From Streptomyces bluensis (GTDB lineage Bacteria > Actinomycetota > Actinomycetes > Streptomycetales > Streptomycetaceae): a DNA stretch of 64,000 nt. The number at the start of each line of letters is the position of its first letter. The stretch's first letter is position 1. The notes below the pieces were generated by a model. It saw nothing but the letters and a program-made list of their open reading frames with translations, made no database searches and was not told the DNA's origin. The stretch spans positions 298,017 to 362,016 of the forward strand of contig NZ_BMVM01000009.1 in NCBI RefSeq assembly GCF_014650715.1, read 5' to 3'. Of the stretch, positions 16,509 to 24,683 are shown piece by piece. Made by a program: the position numbers and the translations under genes.

Positions 16509-18317
16509 TCAGCGCATGCGCGTGGCCCACTCCTGCACCTTGGCGATCCGCTGGCGCAGCTGCCCCGCCGTGGCCTCCGCGCTCGGCGGGCCGCCGCACA
16601 CCCGGCGCACCTCGGTGTGGATCACGCCGTGCGGCTTGCCGCTCTGGTGGGAGTACGCGCCGACCAAGCTGTTGAGCTGCTTGCGCAGTTCCAGCAGTTC
16701 CTTGTGGGTGACGACGGGCCGCCGGTCGGCCGGCAGTTCCAGGAGGTCGGCCTCCGCGTCGGGCTTCTTGCGGCTGTGGGCGATCTGCCGGGCCTGCCGC
16801 TTCTGGAGGAGGAGCTCCACCTGGTCAGGCTCCAACAGGCCCGGAATGCCCAGGTAGTCCTGTTCTTCCTCGCTGCCCGGGTGGGCCTGCATGCCGAAGT
16901 CGGCGCCGTTGTACGTCACCCGGTCGAACACGGCGTCGGACTCCAGCGCCTCGAAGGGCAGCATGTCCTGCTCGCCGGTGTCCTCGTCCTGCTGCTTCTC
17001 GGCCTCCTGGAGGAGCTTCTCCTCCTCGGCGTACGGGTCCTCCTCGCCCCCCTTCTTCGGCTTGTCGAGGACGTGGTCGCGCTCGACCTCCATCTCGTTG
17101 GCGAAGGAGAGCAGGTCGGGAACCGTCGGCAGGAACACGGAGGCGGTCTCGCCACGCCTCCGGGACCGTACGAAACGGCCGACGGCCTGGGCGAAGAACA
17201 GCGGGGTGGAGATGGTGGTGGCGTACACGCCGACGGCGAGCCGGGGCACGTCGACGCCCTCGGACACCATGCGGACGGCGACCATCCACCGGTCGGTGTT
17301 GTTGCTGAACTCGTCGATACGGTCCGATGCTCCGGCGTCGTCGGAGAGGACGAGGGTCGCCGAGTGACCGGTGATCTCCCTGATGAGCTTGGCGTACGCG
17401 CGCGCCGAGTCCTGGTCGGTGGCGATGACGAGGGCGCCGGCGTCCGGGATGGCCTTGCGGACCTCGGTCAGCCGCTGGTCGGCGGCGCGCAGCACGCTGG
17501 GCATCCACTCACCGCGCGGGTCGAGGGCGGTGCGCCAGGCCTGGCTGACGGCGTCCTTGGTCATGGGCTCACCGAGCCGGGCGGCGATCTCGTCCCCCGC
17601 CTTCGTCCGCCACCGCATGTTGCCGCTGTAGGAGAGGAAGATGACGGGCCGGACGACGTGATCGGCGAGCGCGTTGCCGTATCCGTACGTGTAGTCGGCG
17701 GCGGACCGCCGGATTCCGTCGTTCCCTTCCTCGTACGTGACGAAGGGGATGGGGTTCGTGTCGGACCGGAAGGGCGTACCGGTGAGCGCGAGCCGCCGCG
17801 TCGCGGGCTCGAACGCCTCCAGACAGGCCTCGCCCCAGGACTTGCTGTCACCCGCGTGGTGAATCTCGTCGAGGATGACGAGGGTCTTGCGCTGCTCGAC
17901 ACGGTTGCGGTGCAGCATGGGCCGCACCCCGACACCGGCGTACGTGACCGCGACCCCGTCGTACTCCTTGCCGAGCGGTCCCGCGCTGTACTCGGGGTCC
18001 AGCTTGATGCCGATCCGCGCCGCCGCCTCCGCCCACTGCTTCTTCAGGTGCTCGGTGGGCGCGACCACGGTCACCTGCTGCACGACGTGGTGGTGCAGCA
18101 GCCAGGAGGCGAGCGTCAGTGCGAAGGTCGTCTTCCCGGCGCCCGGGGTGGCCACGGCCAGGAAGTCACGTGGCTGCTCCTGGACGTACTTCTCCATCGC
18201 CCCCTGCTGCCAGGCACGCAGCTTGCTGGCGGTGCCCCACGGGGCACGACCGGGGAACGCGGGCGAGAGGTGATGCGAGTGCGAGGCGGAGCTGGTGCTG
18301 GCGGCGGTGGTACTCAC
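16509..18317 (-). CDS. DEAD/DEAH-box SF2 helicase (XPB/RecG-like restriction-type core)
   Basis: Protein of 602 residues. Helicase core: motif I ATPGAGKTT (about residue 57), motif II DEIHH (about residue 150) and motif III LTGTPFR (about residue 180). The second RecA domain has the motif V region VSEGVDVPRLAVGV and motif VI QAVGRFVRSRRRG. The last 200 residues, containing an acidic Glu-rich linker of about 40 residues, are outside the core and unassigned. Stand-alone proteins of this size are widespread in Streptomyces; role in DNA repair or RNA metabolism is not established. The start GTG follows GGAG. Confidence 0.9.
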   Translation of the reverse strand: MSTTAASTSSASHSHHLSPAFPGRAPWGTASKLRAWQQGAMEKYVQEQPRDFLAVATPGAGKTTFALTLASWLLHHHVVQQVTVVAPTEHLKKQWAEAAARIGIKLDPEYSAGPLGKEYDGVAVTYAGVGVRPMLHRNRVEQRKTLVILDEIHHAGDSKSWGEACLEAFEPATRRLALTGTPFRSDTNPIPFVTYEEGNDGIRRSAADYTYGYGNALADHVVRPVIFLSYSGNMRWRTKAGDEIAARLGEPMTKDAVSQAWRTALDPRGEWMPSVLRAADQRLTEVRKAIPDAGALVIATDQDSARAYAKLIREITGHSATLVLSDDAGASDRIDEFSNNTDRWMVAVRMVSEGVDVPRLAVGVYATTISTPLFFAQAVGRFVRSRRRGETASVFLPTVPDLLSFANEMEVERDHVLDKPKKGGEEDPYAEEEKLLQEAEKQQDEDTGEQDMLPFEALESDAVFDRVTYNGADFGMQAHPGSEEEQDYLGIPGLLEPDQVELLLQKRQARQIAHSRKKPDAEADLLELPADRRPVVTHKELLELRKQLNSLVGAYSHQSGKPHGVIHTEVRRVCGGPPSAEATAGQLRQRIAKVQEWATRMR

Positions 18318-18387
18318 GGTCTCCGTTGGTGGGTAGGGCGGCTCGGCTGCATCCGTGTGGTTGATGGTGTGACTGGGCCACGAATGA

Positions 18388-18418
18388 CGACCGGGCCACC
18401 TTATCGGTGGCCCGGTCG
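18388..18418 (-). terminator. 13-bp hairpin after the toxin-antitoxin operon
   Basis: CGACCGGGCCACC / GGTGGCCCGGTCG, perfect 13-bp arms with loop ttatc. It lies between the toxin stop (18465) and the helicase start (18317), so it should end the toxin-antitoxin transcript. Confidence 0.75.
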
Positions 18419-18464
18419 GGTGAACGCGGGGACCGCGCCGGGTCTGCGGCGGATGGGACTCAGC

Positions 18465-18848
18465 TCACATCGCCTCGTGCAACACCCTCAAGCGCCGAGC
18501 GATCAGCCCTACATCCTCAAGGTCGCCACCCGCTACCTCCATGACGAGCTTGTACGCCTCCTCCTGGTCGACTTCGAGCATCTCGGTGCCGTTGAAGTCG
18601 AGAAACACAACCGTGCACATCCAGGCCATGCGCTTGTTGCCGTCCACCAGAGGATGGTTCGCGGCAAGCGACTGAAGCAGTGCCGCAGCCTTCTCGAAGA
18701 GGCCCGTGTACGCCTCGACGCCGAACATCTGGGACTGGGGACGGTGAACGGCCGAGCTGAGCAGACCCAGATCGCGCACGGCGACTTCCTGCCCCCCGCA
18801 GGCCAACTCCGCCAGGTCCAGGGCCTCCTGGACCGTGAGGTACTTCAC
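18465..18848 (-). CDS. doc: Doc-type Fic toxin (death on curing)
   Basis: Protein of 127 residues. It carries the Fic/Doc motif HPLVDGNKR at residues 65-73. Doc proteins of this length phosphorylate elongation factor Tu and stop translation. The start is a GTG directly abutting the TAG of the antitoxin gene (no base between), so the two are translationally coupled. Fold and motif are intact, so the toxin is predicted active. A terminator follows. Confidence 0.9.
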   Translation of the reverse strand: MKYLTVQEALDLAELACGGQEVAVRDLGLLSSAVHRPQSQMFGVEAYTGLFEKAAALLQSLAANHPLVDGNKRMAWMCTVVFLDFNGTEMLEVDQEEAYKLVMEVAGGDLEDVGLIARRLRVLHEAM

Positions 18849-19052
18849 CTACTCCCCCAGCCGCCGCAGCAGGTCGGCGTGTCCCGCCGCGTACTTGGCC
18901 CCCAGGCGACGAACCGTGGTTCGGTCCGCCTCCTGCTCCAGATACCGGTCGATCGCCTGAAGCACGATGGCGTGCATGCTGCGCCCCTCCTCCTCGGCGC
19001 GCAGCTTGAGCGCTTCCTGCTGGTCGTCACGCAGACGAAGGTTCATAGCCAT
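18849..19052 (-). CDS. Antitoxin partner of Doc, ribbon-helix-helix type
   Basis: Protein of 67 residues from ATG 19052. The N-terminus MNLRLRDDQQEALKLRAEEEG reads as a ribbon-helix-helix DNA-binding strand and helix (CopG/Arc type) rather than the Phd/YefM fold of the classical Doc partner. The C-terminal 30 residues (RYLEQEADRTTVRRLG onward) are the likely toxin-wrapping tail. It probably represses its own operon through the palindromes just upstream. Confidence 0.85.
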   Translation of the reverse strand: MAMNLRLRDDQQEALKLRAEEEGRSMHAIVLQAIDRYLEQEADRTTVRRLGAKYAAGHADLLRRLGE

Positions 19053-19091
19053 ACCATTATGGTACCGGCCATGGGGCCACTGTGGTACCAC
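19052..19091 (-). promoter_or_regulatory. Toxin-antitoxin operator/promoter
   Basis: A 13-base palindrome TACCATTATGGTA (19052-19064) touches the antitoxin start codon. The core GGTACC appears at 19061-19066 and again at 19084-19089. This spacing of short symmetric half-sites is what a ribbon-helix-helix antitoxin would bind. Confidence 0.6.
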
Positions 19092-19098
19092 TCGCCCA

Positions 19099-20571
19099 TC
19101 ACGCAGCCCGCACCCGAGTCGTCGCCCAAGCCCCGAGCAACGCCACCGCCGCCATCGGCAGGAACACCGCCGCGAACGCCGCCGGATGCGAAGCCGCCCC
19201 GGAGGCCTCCGTGGCGGTGTGGGTGACCGTGCCGCCGCCCAGGGCCGCGAAGGCGGCGCCGCCCGCGGCGAGGAGGACGACGTTGGAGAGACCGTCGGAG
19301 ATCTGGAGAGAGGCCGAGTTGGCGCCGGCCTCCTCGGGGGCGGAGAGCTGGAGCAGCAGGACGCTGGTGGAGGAGATCACGAGCCCCATGCCGAAGCAGC
19401 CGAACGCCCAGGCCACCGCCACGCTCCACACCGGCACCGTCTCGATCAGCACGCTCGGCGCGGCCGCGATCGAAGCGGCGGTCAGGAGCATGCCGGCCGT
19501 CATCAGCCGTTCCCGGTACGGCTCCAGGCGCGGCCGCGACTGCACCCACGACCCCAGCGCCCACGTGGCCCCGCCCGCCGCCAGCGAGAAACCGGCGAGC
19601 GTCGGCGACAGCCCTCGCTGGGTGACCAGCATCAACGGCACGAAGGACTCGGCGGAGACGAACGACCCGGCCGCGACCCCGCGCAACAGCACCACGGACG
19701 GCAGCCCGCGCGCCGCCCGGTACGTGCCGCGCGGCAACAGCCCGAGCACGGCCGGGACCAGCAGCGCGACGCCCGCCACGGCGGGTATCGCCGCCAGCCA
19801 CCGCGCATCCTGATCCGACACAGCCTGCGCCGCGTATTGCAGCAGGCCCGCGCCGAGCGAGATCCCGAAGGCCAGACGGATGCGGCGGCGGTCGAACGGC
19901 GCCCGTTCGGTCCCCTTCGCCGGACCGGCCGCCAGCCGCCGTATCTGCGGAAGCGCGAGCGCCAGCGGGAACACGACCAGCACCGGGATACCGACGAACA
20001 CCCAGCGCCAGCCGAGGTGTTCGGTCACGGCACCCGCGGCCAGCGGGCCCACCACGGACGGCAGCACCCAGCTCGCCGCGAACGCCGCCATGATCGCCGG
20101 CCGCAGCCGCTCCGGGTAGGCCCGCCCCACGACCACGTACAGCGCGACGATCACCAGCCCGCCACCGAGTCCCTGCACGGCCCGGCCGAGGATGAACAGC
20201 CACATCGTCGCCGCCGTCCCGGACAGCAGCAGTCCGGCCGCGAAGGCGGCGATGCCCGTGGTCAGCGATCCCAGGGGGCCGCTCCGGTCCGACCACTGTC
20301 CGGCGAGCACCATGCCGAACAGGCTCGTCGTGAAGTACCCCGAGAACGCGAACGCGTACACCGAGACCCCGTCCAGCTCCCGCGCCGCCACCGGCATCGC
20401 CGTCCCCACGGCCATCGCCTCGAAGGCGATCAGCAGCACGACGGAGACGATGCCAATACTGAGGGCACGGTAGGGCCTGCGCAGCACGCCGGCGCCGTCG
20501 GCGCCGTCGGCTTTCGAGAGCGAGGGTGTGGTGTCGCCGACGTCCGTGTCCCTCGGTTCCAGGCTGGTCAT
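19099..20571 (-). CDS. MFS transporter (drug exporter type)
   Basis: Integral membrane protein of 490 residues with about 14 hydrophobic segments. Motif A-like loop GQWSDRSGPLGSL after helix 2 and an antiporter-type helix GPLAAGAVTEHLGWRWVFVG after helix 5 place it with the proton-coupled multidrug exporters. I start at the ATG at 20571; an ATG at 20601 is in frame. The cytoplasmic N-terminus is about 35 residues. Its stop is 46 bases upstream of the antitoxin start on the same strand, so read-through into the toxin-antitoxin pair is possible. Substrate unknown. Confidence 0.88.
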   Translation of the reverse strand: MTSLEPRDTDVGDTTPSLSKADGADGAGVLRRPYRALSIGIVSVVLLIAFEAMAVGTAMPVAARELDGVSVYAFAFSGYFTTSLFGMVLAGQWSDRSGPLGSLTTGIAAFAAGLLLSGTAATMWLFILGRAVQGLGGGLVIVALYVVVGRAYPERLRPAIMAAFAASWVLPSVVGPLAAGAVTEHLGWRWVFVGIPVLVVFPLALALPQIRRLAAGPAKGTERAPFDRRRIRLAFGISLGAGLLQYAAQAVSDQDARWLAAIPAVAGVALLVPAVLGLLPRGTYRAARGLPSVVLLRGVAAGSFVSAESFVPLMLVTQRGLSPTLAGFSLAAGGATWALGSWVQSRPRLEPYRERLMTAGMLLTAASIAAAPSVLIETVPVWSVAVAWAFGCFGMGLVISSTSVLLLQLSAPEEAGANSASLQISDGLSNVVLLAAGGAAFAALGGGTVTHTATEASGAASHPAAFAAVFLPMAAVALLGAWATTRVRAA

Positions 20572-20693
20572 GGTCGCCAGCGTAAGGGGCATCGCCGACA
20601 TCGGCCCCTGTCCGAAGTCGGCGACTGCCTGGGACCTTGGTCGTACGACTGTGAACGGCGTATGGCAGTCCCATTGCAGCCCGTCCCATGCCC

Positions 20694-20723
20694 TTGAGCA
20701 CGCGAACCTGCACGGCCTACGGT
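20694..20723 (+). promoter_or_regulatory. Candidate promoter of the tRNA-Cys gene
   Basis: TTGAGC (20694-20699) and TACGGT (20718-20723) are 18 bases apart and end 39 bases before the mature tRNA. Fits a vegetative sigma promoter. Recognised by eye only. Confidence 0.4.
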
Positions 20724-20762
20724 CGATGCACCGAGTTCGGAACGCGCACTTTGTCCCGACAT

Positions 20763-20837
20763 GGCCGTGTGCCCGAGTGGTTCAGGGACTCGCCTGCAAA
20801 GCGAGTTACGTGGGTTCGATTCCCGCCACGGCCTCCA
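20763..20837 (+). tRNA. tRNA-Cys (GCA), CCA encoded
   Basis: Acceptor stem GGCCGTG pairs perfectly with CACGGCC (20827-20833). Anticodon stem CTCGC / GCGAG encloses loop CTGCAAA, anticodon GCA. T-arm GTGGG-TTCGATT-CCCGC. Discriminator base is T, as expected for cysteine, followed by encoded CCA (20835-20837). It marks the left border of the specialised locus; I looked for a second copy of its 3' end in the window as an attachment site and saw none. Confidence 0.95.
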
Positions 20838-20910
20838 AAACAGCCCTAGGGAGCGGCGCGTAGTCGCGGCGCCGGTTGCCCTCCGGTGGCTCGCGCGGGG
20901 TGCGCCGGGC

Positions 20911-21666
20911 TCAGGATATGTAGCCCTCCCGCAGGGCGTGTGCCACCGCGTGTGCGCGGTTGCGCAGTTCCCGTCGGGACGTCAGGCCGTGGATGATGTT
21001 CTTCACGGTGCGTTCCGAATACGCCAGCTTGGCGGCGATCTCGCCGGTGTCCCATCCGTCGGCGATCAGCCGCAGGACATCGATCTCCCGCTGCGTCAGG
21101 TCCCGTTCGGAGGCGCCCGGGTGGCCGGTGGCGCCCTGACGCAGTGTTCTGACCTCGTTGATCAGTCGGCCGATCAGTTCGGAGGGCAGAGCGCCGTGAC
21201 CGCGGGAGGCCGCGCGCACCGCTTGGAGCAGTTGGCTCGCGGTCGCCTCGTGCCGCCAGACGATGGCGCCGACGCCGTAGGTGATGACGTCGAGCAGTTC
21301 GGACTCGCGCATCGTGTTCACGACCAGGACGACCCGCAGTCCTTGGGCGCGGACGAGTTGACGCAGGCAGGTGTGCGCGGACTCGTCGAGGGTTTCGGTG
21401 ATCAGTACGGCCACGTCTCCGGCCTGTGCCTCGGTCCCGTCGATGAGTTGGATCGCGTGGCGGTGCCGCAGTTGGCTGAGCGCGCCTTCCCGGGAGAGCG
21501 GATCCCGTGCGTGGACCGCGACGGAAATCCTCTTCTCGGATTCCGCGGGTGTCGCCGGATGCGGAGAGCTGTGCGCCGGCGGCACCGATGTGTGTGCCGC
21601 GGAGGGTGCGGCATATGCGGAAGATATGGGCGTGTGGGTGTGACCGTGGGGGAAAGTGACCTGCAA
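20911..21666 (-). CDS. LuxR-type regulator with degenerate receiver domain
   Basis: Protein of 251 residues. Residues about 188-250 are a LuxR/NarL helix-turn-helix (DLTQREIDVLRLIADGWDTGEIA, then YSERTVKNIIHGL). The middle 120 residues fold like a receiver domain, but the phospho-acceptor Asp is absent (AVLITETLD where a DxxM-type strand end is expected), so this is an atypical, phosphorylation-independent regulator. The first 40 residues are Pro/His/Ala-rich. The start appears to be TTG at 21666, preceded by GAGGAAG; no ATG or GTG start fits better. Divergent from the BTAD regulator over an AT-richer region. Probably regulates this locus (inferred). Confidence 0.85.
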   Translation of the reverse strand: MQVTFPHGHTHTPISSAYAAPSAAHTSVPPAHSSPHPATPAESEKRISVAVHARDPLSREGALSQLRHRHAIQLIDGTEAQAGDVAVLITETLDESAHTCLRQLVRAQGLRVVLVVNTMRESELLDVITYGVGAIVWRHEATASQLLQAVRAASRGHGALPSELIGRLINEVRTLRQGATGHPGASERDLTQREIDVLRLIADGWDTGEIAAKLAYSERTVKNIIHGLTSRRELRNRAHAVAHALREGYIS

Positions 21667-22245
21667 TGTTCTTCCTCTGGCCGAGCGTGAGGCTGATCAG
21701 AGACCGTCAAACTGCGATCGTACGGCAGCCCGGCTTGATAGGCGCGTTTTCGAAATATTCTCTTTACTCATTCGGTATCGCGGGCGGTTACTCGCGTAGA
21801 ACGGGCAGAATTCGGTCACGGAAAACACCCGAAAACCACGCGACGGGTGCCCGTTAATGCGCTCGGGGAACTGCTCGGAAATCGCTCGGACGGCCAGGTT
21901 GGGCACGTCGGATACGGGCGGTGAGGGCTCGGCCACTGCGCAGGCATCGACCCGACTGCCCCCAGGGGCAAGGAAATCTGCCCGGGGGTCCCTGGAGGAG
22001 CGGTCGAAAGCCTCAGTAGCGTCTTGGTCCGGTTGTCTGGATCACCGGTCGGCTCTCCGACTGTCCGTCCGTCTGTCCGTTCGTCCGGGACCGTCACCCG
22101 CGGCGCCGCGATGAACCGCCCACCGGAGACACGCCTCTTGTATGTCGACTCAGGTGACTGCTCGCCGCCCGGTCGGCGCTCTTCGACGCTCCGTGCGGCC
22201 CGGACAGTGGGACGAACTATGGTGTGCCGACAGGGAAGGAGCGCC
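21667..22245. other. Divergent regulatory region between LuxR and BTAD genes
   Basis: Region of 579 bases without a convincing gene. Bases about 21730-21850 are markedly A/T-richer than anything else here (cgttttcgaaatattctctt), which suggests promoter or binding-site DNA or a recombination seam. Around 22065-22095 lies a decayed 4-base repeat of the tccg/tctg type. The BTAD gene start is set by GGAAGGAG at its right end. Confidence 0.5.
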
Positions 22246-24534
22246 GTGCACGACCAGCTCACGTGGTACGGCCTGCTGGGCCCGGTGGAAGTCATACGCG
22301 ACGGCACGTCGCTGGCTCTGGGCCCGAGGCAGCGCCGCGTCCTGCTCACCAGACTGCTCATCGAGGACGGTCGGCCCGTGTCCGTGGGGCGGCTGTGCCG
22401 GGACCTGTGGCCGGACGCCCCGCCGAGCGGTGCCGTCTCCTCGCTCCGCGCCCACATCAGCAGACTGCGTTCGGTGCTCGATCCCGTCCGCCCCGGACGC
22501 GGGCAGTCCACCGTCCTGGTCAGCGAGCAGGGCGGTTACGCCCTGAAGGTGCCCCGCGCGGCCCGGGACACGGCCCGCTTCGAGGAATTGGTGTCCCAGG
22601 CCCGGAACCTGCTGGGCCGCGGGCAGCTCGGCCCGGCCCGGGATGCCGTCGACGAGGCTCTGGGCCTGTGGCGCGGCGGCGCCCTCGGCGACGCCGCCGA
22701 ACACGCCTTCGCCGTACAGGAAGCAGCCCGGCTCAACACCGCCCGCCAGGACGCCGAGGAACTCCGGTCCACGCTCCTCATCAGACAGGGCGATCTGGAG
22801 GGCGCGATCGGGGCCGCCGAGGGTCTGACCCTCACCGCGCCGCTGCGTGAGGCGTCATGGGCCCTGCTGATGCAGGCCCTGTACGGGGTGGGACGCTCCG
22901 TGGAGGCGCTTCAGGCGTACGAGCGGTTCCGCACGATGCTCGCCGAGGAACTGGGCCTCGACCCCAGTCCCCGTATGCGCGAACTGCACACCGCGATCCT
23001 GCGGCACGACACCGGGATCCTGGGCGAGCCACGGCCCCCGCGCGCCACCACCGTGCCGGGGGATGCGCCCGGGGTGGGGGCCGCGCCGACAGAGGACCGC
23101 CCGGCTCCGGGGCTTGACGCCTCGCCGGGGCACGACCCGGCCGCCCAGCACCTGCCGCCCTCCCCCGACGCCACTCCGTCCTCTGGCCCCGCTCCGTTAT
23201 CCGGCATCGCTCCGTCATCCGGCCCCGCTCCGTCGCCCAGTACCGGGTCCGGTGCCGTGCCGCTGGTGGGCAGGTCCGAGGAGACCGGGCGGCTCACCGC
23301 GCTGCTGCGCGCGGCGGCGGCCGGACGCGCCCAGTGGGCCGTGCTCGCCGGGGAGCCGGGCTCGGGCAAGACCCGGCTGCTGGAGGAGCTGGCCGGCCAG
23401 GCCGTGGCCGGCGGTTTCACCGTCGTCCGCGCCAGCGGAGGGCAGGCGCTGAGCGAGAGCGACGGCGTCTCCCTGCTCCACCCCACCACCCAACTCCTCG
23501 ACGCGCTACGGCCGCAGCGGGCCGGCGCCCGGTCCCACCCGGCCCGGGGGAATGGGCCCGATGAGGAGCCGCTCGGCCGGGAGGGCGCGTCCGCTGAGGT
23601 CGTACGGGCCCTCCTCCACACCGAACGCCCCCTCCTGTGCCTCATCGACGACCTGCACTGGGTGCCGTCGGACTTCCACCGTCTGCTGAGCCAGCTCGCG
23701 ACCCTGCTGCGGGAGGCGCCGGTCGCCGTCGTCTGCGCCACGCGCGACGCCGACGATCCGGCGACCAGCGGGCTCCTCGCCGAGCTGGCCCGCCTCGGTG
23801 CCACCCGGCTGCATCTGGAACCGCTGTCCGTCACCGATGTGACCGAACTGCTCGCCGCCTTGGGCGAGCCCGTCCCGCTCAAGGACGCGGCGGCGCTGCA
23901 CCGGCGTGCGGAAGGCAATCCCTTCTTCCTCGGCGAACTGCTCAAACTCCCGGCGCACCAACGCCTCGGCCCGGCGGCGCGGGTGCCGGCGGCGGTCAGC
24001 AGCGTGCTGCGCGCCCGGCTGGCCGAACTCGACGCGCCGGTCCGTACGACGGTCGCCTACGCCTCCGCCGACGCGGTTGCCGGTACCGGTGCCGGTGCCG
24101 GTGCCGGTGCCGCCACCGTTGCCGAAGCCGATGCCCACGCGACTGCCGGTACGCAGGCGGTTGTCGGTACCGACAGGGCCTGGCTGGACATCGGGCTGCT
24201 CGCCGATGTCCAGGGCACGTCGGCGGACCTGTTGCTGCCCCAGCTCGACGCGGCGGTCACCGCCCGCGTACTGGTCTGGGAGGCCGACTCGGGCGAGCAC
24301 TGCGCGGGGGGCTACCGGTTCCCCGAACTGGCGCGCGAGGTCGTGCTGAGTACACTCACCCCGTCCGCACGGCAGCTGCTGCATGCCGCGCTCGCCCGCG
24401 AGTTGAGCGGCCGGCCCGGCGCCGAGCCCGCCCGGCTGGCCCGGCACCTACGGGCGGCGGGCCCCCTGGCTCCGGCGGCGGTTCCCGAACGCGTACCCGA
24501 GCAGCCGGAGCACGCGGACCGCCCGGAACCCTAG
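22246..24534 (+). CDS. SARP/BTAD transcriptional regulator with ATPase domain
   Basis: Protein of 762 residues from GTG 22246, which follows GGAAGGAG; the open frame extends 74 codons further upstream but that leader looks non-coding. Residues about 5-95 are an OmpR-type winged helix, 100-245 the bacterial transcriptional activation domain (BTAD), then a Pro/Ser/Gly-rich linker (260-345). The ATPase follows: Walker A GEPGSGKT at 369-376 and Walker B around LIDDLHW at 466-472. A short Gly-Ala-Thr repeat (GAGAGAGA) interrupts the C-terminal helical region near residue 615. SARP-plus-NTPase regulators (AfsR class) activate secondary metabolism and other specialised loci; here the natural targets are the lectin gene downstream and the giant-protein locus. 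Confidence 0.9.
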   Translation: MHDQLTWYGLLGPVEVIRDGTSLALGPRQRRVLLTRLLIEDGRPVSVGRLCRDLWPDAPPSGAVSSLRAHISRLRSVLDPVRPGRGQSTVLVSEQGGYALKVPRAARDTARFEELVSQARNLLGRGQLGPARDAVDEALGLWRGGALGDAAEHAFAVQEAARLNTARQDAEELRSTLLIRQGDLEGAIGAAEGLTLTAPLREASWALLMQALYGVGRSVEALQAYERFRTMLAEELGLDPSPRMRELHTAILRHDTGILGEPRPPRATTVPGDAPGVGAAPTEDRPAPGLDASPGHDPAAQHLPPSPDATPSSGPAPLSGIAPSSGPAPSPSTGSGAVPLVGRSEETGRLTALLRAAAAGRAQWAVLAGEPGSGKTRLLEELAGQAVAGGFTVVRASGGQALSESDGVSLLHPTTQLLDALRPQRAGARSHPARGNGPDEEPLGREGASAEVVRALLHTERPLLCLIDDLHWVPSDFHRLLSQLATLLREAPVAVVCATRDADDPATSGLLAELARLGATRLHLEPLSVTDVTELLAALGEPVPLKDAAALHRRAEGNPFFLGELLKLPAHQRLGPAARVPAAVSSVLRARLAELDAPVRTTVAYASADAVAGTGAGAGAGAATVAEADAHATAGTQAVVGTDRAWLDIGLLADVQGTSADLLLPQLDAAVTARVLVWEADSGEHCAGGYRFPELAREVVLSTLTPSARQLLHAALARELSGRPGAEPARLARHLRAAGPLAPAAVPERVPEQPEHADRPEP

Positions 24535-24683
24535 CGAGGGCGCCGAGCGTCGCGCAGGCGCTGTGGAGCCGGACCCGCGCGCCGGCTGTCGGGCTGAGCG
24601 GCTCCCCCGCTCTCCTGTCCGCCCCCGCCCATTCCCCCGTCCACCGCCACCGGACCCGTGCCGGTGGCCAGGAGGAGAAACCG

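Noticed and set aside
20763..20837. tRNA-Cys as an integration site of a mobile island carrying the giant locus
   Set aside because: I found no second copy of the tRNA 3' end and no integrase or excisionase gene in the window. The right border is outside, so it cannot be excluded, but there is no positive evidence.
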